NCBI RefSeq assembly: GCF_000661955.1
Contig: NZ_CP007597.1
Span: forward strand, 1,481,605 to 1,545,604
DNA length: 64,000 nt
Source: Stenotrophomonas rhizophila
GTDB lineage: Bacteria; Pseudomonadota; Gammaproteobacteria; Xanthomonadales; Xanthomonadaceae
Direction of reading: 5' to 3'
Made by a program: the position numbers and the translations under genes. The notes below the pieces were generated by a model, which saw only the letters and a list, made by a program, of their open reading frames with translations, did not search any database and was not told the origin of the DNA. Positions 58,267 to 64,000 of the stretch are shown here, piece after piece. The number at the start of each line of letters is the position of its first letter. Position 1 is the first letter of the stretch.

Positions 58267-58294
58267 GTAGTGCCGAGCGTTGCTCGGCACCTAC
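58267..58294 (+). repeat. GTAG-ended perfect palindrome
   Basis: GTAGTGCCGAGCG ... TGCTCGGCACCTAC has GTAG on both strands, so it reads as a double-ended SMAG-like repeat. Located between elements C and D. Confidence 0.7.
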
Positions 58295-58451
58295 GCCAAC
58301 CCCAACCCCAACCCAGACTCCAACCCAGATCCCAGATCCCGCCTTCCACCTTCCACCTTCCACCTCGGCCCCTCCCTCGGCCCCTCCCACCGTCAGCACA
58401 CAGCCTCAAAAAGGCCAACGCTTTTCCCCTGCGCACCTGTTCACTATCGGG

Positions 58452-58557
58452 GGTCGGGGCGTGTGGGTGTGCGGGACCCTCCACCGCATGGATGCGGTGG
58501 CGGAGCTTACATGGACCTACTTGCAGCGTGTCCCGCACACCCACACGCCCCGGCCCA
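58452..58557 (-). repeat. double-hairpin intergenic element D
   Basis: Arms 58452-58478 and 58531-58557 (27 bases) pair with one G-T wobble. The minus strand has ACGCTGCAAGTAGGTCCATG then TAAGCTC, as in A, and the inner hairpin CCACCGCAT-CC-ATGCGGTGG, a compensated variant of A's. Inverted relative to C, 247 bases away. Confidence 0.8.
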
Positions 58558-58580
58558 GCCAGCGCAACACGCACACCAAA

Positions 58581-58633
58581 GCTCCAGCTCTCGCTCCGGC
58601 TCCGGCTCTGGCTCTGGCCCTGGCTCTGGCTCT
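58581..58633 (-). repeat. hexamer repeat, right flank of elements C/D
   Basis: GCTCCAGCTCTCGCTCC then GGCTCC, GGCTCT, GGCTCT, GGCCCT, GGCTCT, GGCTCT: on the minus strand it is AGAGCC-type, the same hexamer as the left flank, so the whole 58061-58633 block has inverted symmetry. Confidence 0.75.
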
Positions 58634-58811
58634 AAAGAGCTCTTAAAAGCTTCAAAAAAACAAACCCACCCCCAACCCCGTAAAGTCAGACCGGAACAAA
58701 AGCGCGGCCAATCACCGGGCGCAGTGGCGGAACACGCACGCCGGTGCATCTGGATTGTTCAGGGGGGTACGAAACATCGCCGCTCATGTTCACTTTCACG
58801 GGGAAGTATCC

Positions 58812-61800
58812 ATGCGTTCGTACAAGTTGCAGCCGTTGGCCCGCGCCATCCGCGGAGGCCTGATGGTGTCGGTGCTGGGCATGGTCACGCCCGCCCTGGC
58901 CCAGCAGGCCAGTTTTGATATCGCCGGGGGGCGTATCGAAGAAGCATTGCCCGAGTTTGCGCGCCAGGCCGGCATCCAGATCATCAGCCCCGCCGCAGGC
59001 GAAGGCGGCATCGCCGTCTCCGCCCTCAAGGGCCAGATGGACGCCCGGCAAGCCCTGGCACAACTGCTCGCCGGCACCGGGCTCAGTGTCGCCTCCGATG
59101 ATGGCCGTACCATTACACTGCGCGCCGATCGCCCGCTGCTCGCCTCGCTGGGCGGCACCGCACTGCTCGCCGCCCAATCCTCGGCCACTACCGTCGCCCC
59201 CGAGCCCGCGCCGCTCGACGCCGCACGCAGCGCCCCGGTCACGCTCGACTCGGTCACCGTCGTCGGCACCCAGATCAAGGGCGCCAAAAGCGCCGCCCTG
59301 TTGCCCGTGGCCACCCTGCAGGCCGAACAGATCGAAGCCACCGGCGCGGTCTCCGGCGACGAGCTCTACCGCGCCATCCCGCAGATGGGCGACGTCTCCT
59401 TCAGCGGCACCAACGGCGGCAACAGCTCCAACTACGCGCGCGGCGACATCGCCTCGGTCAACCTGCGCGGGCTCGGCGTCGGCAACACCCTGCTGCTCAT
59501 CAACGGCCGCCGCACCGTCGTGCATCCCACCAGCCAGGCCGACGGCAACCTCGTCCCCGTGCTCACCTACAACGCCAACACCGTCCCGGTCGCCAACCTG
59601 CGTCGGGTCGAAGTGCTGCTTGACGGCGCGGCCGCCATCTACGGCACCGACGCCGTCGCCGGCGTGGTCAACAACGTCCTGCGCGACGATGTCGACGGCG
59701 GCACCATCAGCGTCCAGCGTGGCATCGGCGAAGGCACCAACCTGCGTGACATCGGCATCAACGGCCTGGTCGGCAAGAACTCGCAGGACCTGCGCAGCAA
59801 CGTCACCCTGGCCTTCAACTACTACGCCACCACCGGCCTGAACTCGCTCGACCAGGACTGGACCCGCAGCGCGGACCGCGCGCCGGACTTCGTCGGCACC
59901 GCGTTCGAAGGGCTGAGCGGCACCGACAACCGCAACAGCAACAGCCCGTGGGGCAACTTCACCGCGATCGGCCCGCGCGTGCGCCAGGGCAGCACCTTCC
60001 TCACCACCGCCGCGGGTGCGTTCCACGTGCAGCCGCTCACCAACGAGGGCTGCAACGCCACCGTGGCCGATGGCCTGTGCGTGCAGTCCGGCAGCAAGGC
60101 CACCGCCGGTGCCGACCGCAATCTGTTGGACAACCAGCAGGCCCAGTTCCCGCTGTCGATCACCCCCGACGTGCACCGCGTCAACCTGTTCCTGACCGGC
60201 AAGCATGACTTCGAAAATGGCATCACTGCCTTCGGCGAAGCCGGCTGGTATCAGTCCAAGGCCCGCAGCCTGCAGTCCGGCGTCAACACCATTGCCGCAC
60301 TGCCGATGACCGTGGCCGCCAGCAACTACTGGAACCCGTTTGGCGCCACCACGCTGCCCGACGGCAGCGCCAACCCCAACCGGCTGGCCAACCTCAACGT
60401 GGCTGCCGGCGGCATTCCGGTCAGCATCAGCAGCTACCGCTTCGAGCGGCCCACCCAGATCGACGTCAAGAACACCCAGGTGCGCGCGCTGGGCGGCCTG
60501 CGCGGCTTCCACTTCGGCTTCGACTGGGAAACCGCGGCGCTGTATTCCAAGGCCAAGGTGGTCGATACCCAGGACGCGGTCAGCATGACCCTGTTCCAGC
60601 AGGCGCTGACCGATGCCACTTCGGCCGCCTACAACCCGTTCTGCGGCGGCTGCAACGACTACGGCAAGCTGGACCGGTTCTTCTACAAGGCCACCCGCAC
60701 CAGCGAGACCGAGCTGTACCTGTGGGACCTGAAGGCCTCGCGCCCGGACCTGTTCCGCACCTGGGCCGGTGACGTGGGCATGGCCACCGGCCTGGAAGTG
60801 CGCCGCGAAACCCAGCGCGACGACCGCGACGCGCGCGTGGACGGCAGCATTACCTATACCGACAGCATCACCGGCGTCAGCTACCCCAGCGACATGTACG
60901 GGGTGAGCCCGACCCCGGACACCGAAGGGTCGCGCACCGTGGCCGGCCTGTTCGCCGAGTTCTCGGTGCCGCTGGTGTCGCGTGAGATGTCCATTCCGCT
61001 GGTGCGTGCACTGGACCTGCAGGTGGCCGGGCGTGCCGAGCACTACAGCGATTTCGGCAACGTCACCAAGCCCAAGCTGGCCCTGGGCTGGACCGTGATC
61101 GACGGGCTTACCGTGCGCGCGTCGTGGGCCAAGGGCTTCCGTGCGCCGAACCTGGAGCAGGTCAACGCCACCGTGGTCAGCCGGTCCAACACGCGCACCG
61201 ACTACATCCAGTGCGAAGCCGACGTGCGTTCCGGCGCGCTGGCCTCGATCAATGCCTGTGGCAGCACCTACCGTTCGTCCACCACCGCGCGGCGCTCGGG
61301 CAACCCGGACCTCAAGCCGGAAACCTCGACCAACACCAGCGCCGGCATCGTGTTCCAGCCGCAGTTCATCCCCGAAGACTTCGGTCGTTTCACCTTCGCG
61401 GTGGACTACTACAAGTACGAGCAGGAAGGCATCATCGGCCTGTTCGGCGAGGGCAACGGGCTGATCCTGGACTATCTGCTGCGCCAGCAGGGCAGCAGCA
61501 ATCCCAACGTGGTCCGCGCCGCCCCCACCGCCGATGACATCGCGCGCTTCGCCGGTACCGGCCTGGATGCCGCCGGCAAGGTGCTGTATGTCACCGACCA
61601 GTACGTCAACATGCAGCCGCAGACCGTGCGCGGCGTGGACTACAGCGTGGCCTGGAGCTCGCCGGACACCCGCATCGGCCGGTTCGACGTGGGCATCAAC
61701 GGCACCCGCCTGATCGAGTTCTACCGCGACCGCTCGCCGGCGCTGCAGGCATTGGAAGACGCCAAGGCCACCGGCCTGGTCGATCCGTCGATCGCCATCA

Positions 61801-62165
61801 CCGGCGGCGGCGACCTGATCGGTGACGGCGGCAACCCGCAGTGGAAGTGGAGCGGCACGCTCACCTGGCGCTACCAGAACCTCAGCATCGGGGCGAGCGC
61901 GCGCTATGCCAGCAGCTACCACGAAACCAGCCTGACCCTGGCCGATGGCACGCCATGGACGGTGAAGTCGCAGACGCTGGCCAACGCCTACGTCAAGTAC
62001 GACTTCAACCGCGAGGGTCTGTTCAACGGGGTATCGGTCAAGCTGGGGGCCAACAATATCGCCGACAAGCGGCCGCCGGTCTCCGATGACAGTTATGGTT
62101 ACTCCTCGGCGATATACCAGGCGTACCCGCGCTACTGGTATGCCAGCGTGACCAAGGCGTTCTGA
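58812..62165 (+). CDS. TonB-dependent receptor with N-terminal STN signalling domain
   Basis: 1117 residues. Signal peptide ends TPALAQ. An STN (secretin/TonB short N-terminus) domain covers about 33-100 (FDIAGGRIEEALPEFARQAGIQII through LLAGTGLSVASDDGRTITL). Plug starts at SVTVVGTQIKGAKSAALLP with LRGLGVGNTLLLINGRR, and the barrel ends in YASVTKAF with terminal Phe. Late barrel motifs: VRASWAKGFRAPNLEQVN. The STN domain indicates FecA-type surface signalling, consistent with the ECF sigma and FecR genes downstream. Ligand unknown; the following amidohydrolase hints at a peptide-like or amino-acid-derived substrate. Confidence 0.93.
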   Translation: MRSYKLQPLARAIRGGLMVSVLGMVTPALAQQASFDIAGGRIEEALPEFARQAGIQIISPAAGEGGIAVSALKGQMDARQALAQLLAGTGLSVASDDGRTITLRADRPLLASLGGTALLAAQSSATTVAPEPAPLDAARSAPVTLDSVTVVGTQIKGAKSAALLPVATLQAEQIEATGAVSGDELYRAIPQMGDVSFSGTNGGNSSNYARGDIASVNLRGLGVGNTLLLINGRRTVVHPTSQADGNLVPVLTYNANTVPVANLRRVEVLLDGAAAIYGTDAVAGVVNNVLRDDVDGGTISVQRGIGEGTNLRDIGINGLVGKNSQDLRSNVTLAFNYYATTGLNSLDQDWTRSADRAPDFVGTAFEGLSGTDNRNSNSPWGNFTAIGPRVRQGSTFLTTAAGAFHVQPLTNEGCNATVADGLCVQSGSKATAGADRNLLDNQQAQFPLSITPDVHRVNLFLTGKHDFENGITAFGEAGWYQSKARSLQSGVNTIAALPMTVAASNYWNPFGATTLPDGSANPNRLANLNVAAGGIPVSISSYRFERPTQIDVKNTQVRALGGLRGFHFGFDWETAALYSKAKVVDTQDAVSMTLFQQALTDATSAAYNPFCGGCNDYGKLDRFFYKATRTSETELYLWDLKASRPDLFRTWAGDVGMATGLEVRRETQRDDRDARVDGSITYTDSITGVSYPSDMYGVSPTPDTEGSRTVAGLFAEFSVPLVSREMSIPLVRALDLQVAGRAEHYSDFGNVTKPKLALGWTVIDGLTVRASWAKGFRAPNLEQVNATVVSRSNTRTDYIQCEADVRSGALASINACGSTYRSSTTARRSGNPDLKPETSTNTSAGIVFQPQFIPEDFGRFTFAVDYYKYEQEGIIGLFGEGNGLILDYLLRQQGSSNPNVVRAAPTADDIARFAGTGLDAAGKVLYVTDQYVNMQPQTVRGVDYSVAWSSPDTRIGRFDVGINGTRLIEFYRDRSPALQALEDAKATGLVDPSIAITGGGDLIGDGGNPQWKWSGTLTWRYQNLSIGASARYASSYHETSLTLADGTPWTVKSQTLANAYVKYDFNREGLFNGVSVKLGANNIADKRPPVSDDSYGYSSAIYQAYPRYWYASVTKAF

Positions 62166-62226
62166 TCCGCAGGTAGTTCCTTACATCGCTGCCCGGCCAC
62201 TGCCGGGCAGCGCAGCAGGAGTTCAA

Positions 62227-62811
62227 ATGGGCGCAACATTGGCAGCAGAGCGTGCGTTGTGGTTGGCCGAGCATGTCCTGCCGTGCGAGCGGGGCCTGCG
62301 CGACTGGCTGCGGCGGCGCATGGCGCATGCGCAGGACGTGGACGATGTGGTGCAGGAAACCTACGCGATCCTGGCGGCGATGGCCGACGTATCGCACGTG
62401 CGGCAACCGCGCGCCTACGTCTACCAGGTGGCGCAGTCGGTGGTGCTGCAGCAGGTGCGCCGCGCCCAGGTGGTATCGATTGAAATGGTGGCCGAGTTCG
62501 ACCGGCTGCCGATCACCGGTGAGGACGCCTCACCGGAACGGCTGGCGTCCTCGCGCCAGGAACTCAACAAAGTCACCGCGCTGATCGCGCAGTTGCCGGA
62601 CAAATGCCGCCAGGCCTTCATCCTGCGACGGGTCGAGGGATTCTCGCAGCGCGAGATCGCCGAGCGCATGCAGATCAGCGAGAACACGGTGGAAAAGCAC
62701 GTGTGCAAGGGTATTCGGTTGTTGATGGAATCGATGAAACAGGAAGCGGGTGATGCAGGGTCCACAGGGAAACCGGACAGCACGGAGGCAGTTCATGCAC
62801 GGCGCCGTTGA
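62227..62811 (+). CDS. ECF sigma factor, FecI-like
   Basis: 194 residues. Region 2 has MAHAQDVDDVVQETYAILAAM (core binding), region 4 has LPDKCRQAFILRRVEGFSQREIAERMQISENTVEKHV (the -35 recognising HTH). The order here, receptor-sigma-anti-sigma, differs from the common fecI-fecR-fecA order. It starts 61 bases after the receptor and overlaps the FecR gene by 17 bases, so the two are probably coupled. Likely directs transcription of its own cluster. Confidence 0.93.
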   Translation: MGATLAAERALWLAEHVLPCERGLRDWLRRRMAHAQDVDDVVQETYAILAAMADVSHVRQPRAYVYQVAQSVVLQQVRRAQVVSIEMVAEFDRLPITGEDASPERLASSRQELNKVTALIAQLPDKCRQAFILRRVEGFSQREIAERMQISENTVEKHVCKGIRLLMESMKQEAGDAGSTGKPDSTEAVHARRR

Positions 62812-63796
62812 CACCAACCCGATCGATGACCAGGCCGCGCAGTGGGTGGCGCGCGAGGATCGCGGTGCGCTGGCCCCGGACGAGGTGGCCGAGTGTGACC
62901 TCTGGCTGGCCGCCGACCGCCGCCATTTCGGCGCCTACGCACGCGCCCACGCGGTGTACGCGCGAACCGGGCGCGCGCGCGCGTTGGGCAGTGCCGACCG
63001 CGTGCCACACACCCGCGTGCACGGCCCACGGCCGCGGCTGCAATGGGCCATGGGCCTGGCGGCGACGCTGTGCCTGTTGGCGCTGGGCGTGCACGAGCAC
63101 AGCGATGCCGGGGACTACCACGTCACCCGCAAGGGCGAGATTCTGCGGGTGCCGTTGGCCGATGGCTCGGCGGTGACCCTGGATTCGGGCGCGGCGGTAC
63201 GCGTGCACTACACCGGCACGCGGCGCGAGATCACCCTGCTGCGTGGCGAAGCCCTGTTCGATGTGGCCAAAAACCGGGCCCGCCCGTTCGTGGTGACCGC
63301 GCGCGATACCGCGGTGACCGCGGTCGGCACCAGCTTCTCGGTGAGCCTCAACGAACAACGCACGCACGGGGTGGAAGTGCTGGTGCGCGAGGGCATCGTC
63401 GATGTCGCCACGGCTACCGGCGCGGTGGCCCCGACCCGGCTGCAGGCCAACTACCGTGCACTGGCCAACCGCACCCATGGCATCCGCATCGAGAGCGTTG
63501 CCCATGACGACCTGGACCAGCAGCTGGCGTGGCGCGAGGGCATGCTGTCCTTCAACGGCGACACGCTGTCGGTGGCCGCTGCGCAGTTCCTGCGCTATAG
63601 CGACGTGCGCATCATGATCGACGACCCGCTGGTCGGCAGCCGTCGCATCGTCGGGCTGTACTCGGCCAACGATCCGCTCGGCTTTGCGCGCAGCGTCGCG
63701 CTCAGCCTGGGCCTGGAGGTGGACCAGCAGGGCAACGATGTCTGGCTGCGCACGCCGCACAACGCCTTCCACAGCGCGCCGCGCTCACTGCAATGA
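62795..63796 (+). CDS. FecR family anti-sigma/sigma regulator
   Basis: 333 residues from ATG 62795, set by GGAGG 6 bases upstream. Cytoplasmic N-terminal sigma-binding part (AAQWVAREDRGALAPDEVAECDLWL then AADRRHFGAYARAHAVY), one TM helix (AMGLAATLCLLALGV), and a periplasmic FecR domain (ILRVPLADGSAVTLDSGAAVRV, LLRGEALFDVAKN, RPFVVTARDTAVTAVGTSFSV) with a C-terminal STN-like end. It relays receptor occupancy to the sigma factor. The stop overlaps the next ATG. Confidence 0.92.
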   Translation: MHGAVDTNPIDDQAAQWVAREDRGALAPDEVAECDLWLAADRRHFGAYARAHAVYARTGRARALGSADRVPHTRVHGPRPRLQWAMGLAATLCLLALGVHEHSDAGDYHVTRKGEILRVPLADGSAVTLDSGAAVRVHYTGTRREITLLRGEALFDVAKNRARPFVVTARDTAVTAVGTSFSVSLNEQRTHGVEVLVREGIVDVATATGAVAPTRLQANYRALANRTHGIRIESVAHDDLDQQLAWREGMLSFNGDTLSVAAAQFLRYSDVRIMIDDPLVGSRRIVGLYSANDPLGFARSVALSLGLEVDQQGNDVWLRTPHNAFHSAPRSLQ

Positions 63797-64000
63797 ACCG
63801 GGATGCCCGAATGACTGCCACTGTTTCGCGCGCGCGCCCACTGGCGCTGCTGACCGCCCTGTTGCTGGCCGGTGGCCAGGCCTGGGTGGTCGCCAGTGCT
63901 GCCGACAACGACGTGCTGATCCGCAACGCGATGGTCTTCGACGCCACCGGGCGTGCGCCCTATGCGGCCAGTGTCCTGGTGCAGGACGGTCGCATTGCGG
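63793..64000 (+). CDS. amidohydrolase family protein, N-terminal fragment (runs off window)
   Basis: The ATG at 63793 overlaps the FecR stop (ATGA); ATG 63811 in the same frame is an alternative. A signal peptide (LALLTALLLAGGQAWVVASA) is followed by NDVLIRNAMVFDATGRAPYAAS and VLVQDGRIA, the usual opening of D-aminoacylase/dihydroorotase-like amidohydrolases. Probably secreted to the periplasm and fed by the TonB receptor upstream. The metal ligands are beyond the window. Confidence 0.7.
   Translation, partial: MNRDARMTATVSRARPLALLTALLLAGGQAWVVASAADNDVLIRNAMVFDATGRAPYAASVLVQDGRIA

Larger units (their letters stand above)
57950..58811. other. gene-free region with simple repeats and hairpin elements C and D
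   Basis: 862 bases with no credible gene. Contents in order: AGAGCC-type hexamer repeats, element C, a G-rich run (58245-58267), a GTAG palindrome, AACCCC-type and CTTCCAC-type short tandem repeats (58297-58390), element D, then GGCTCT hexamer repeats and an AT-richer stretch leading to the TonB receptor. Open frames here are products of the repeats. Confidence 0.75.

Noticed and set aside
58686..61922. A 1078-codon open frame antisense to the TonB receptor
   Set aside because: Same shadow effect; the receptor on the plus strand has full domain structure and codon bias.

Overview
The window looks like chromosome of a high-GC gammaproteobacterium of the family Xanthomonadaceae, most probably Stenotrophomonas. 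Three things suggest this: core-gene protein sequences of Xanthomonas/Xylella type, many short palindromes of the GTAG-ended SMAG/REP type described in S. maltophilia, and the order nuo operon, initiator tRNA, rimP-nusA-infB-rbfA-truB-rpsO-pnp. I see no phage, insertion sequence, CRISPR array, rRNA or replication origin.

Layout. 1-8780: 3' part of the NADH dehydrogenase I operon (nuoG partial to nuoN). 8906-10370: two tandem initiator tRNA-Met genes, each with its own terminator, then a roughly 900-bp gene-free stretch with SMAG repeats and two long hairpin elements. 10370-19445: the transcription/translation block rimP-nusA-infB-rbfA-truB-rpsO-pnp. 19593-27491: accessory genes: TPR protein, GH18 chitinase, VOC protein, CadC-like regulator tail-to-tail with a serine hydrolase, and an iron-related DUF3325-DUF3649-PepSY operon behind a Fur-box candidate. 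27721-35740: thrS-infC-rpmI-rplT-pheS-pheT-ihfA-merR, with a possible Thr attenuator before thrS, a non-AUG start on infC, an internal promoter before rpmI and a terminator/attenuator before pheS. 35808: tRNA-Pro(GGG). 36058-49181: small unknown genes, a LMW-phosphatase-like protein, an SMR efflux/TetR pair, Lrp/LysE, a lone panB, GNAT and DUF1328 genes, and a mipA-DUF2384-TetR(C-terminal) operon facing a response regulator/histidine kinase pair. 49449-57949: two paralogous 67-residue proteins, a MarR regulator facing a TetX-like flavin monooxygenase with two palindromic operators, a DUF3011 protein, dxs, an HNH nuclease, an acyl-CoA dehydrogenase and a lipoprotein. 57950-58811: a second gene-free stretch with two more hairpin elements. 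58812-64000: a TonB receptor with STN domain, an ECF sigma factor, FecR and the start of an amidohydrolase.

The most unusual signal is a family of about 100-bp double-hairpin elements (9529, 9846, 58106, 58452). The arms differ between copies but stay complementary within each copy, and the elements occur as oppositely oriented pairs in the two largest intergenic regions. Other regulatory points are the infC ATC start, the thrS leader, the twin MarR operators before the TetX-like gene, and a 33-codon membrane-protein ORF next to a Clp/CRP-like palindrome. All family assignments come from reading motifs and remembered families; no database search was run.
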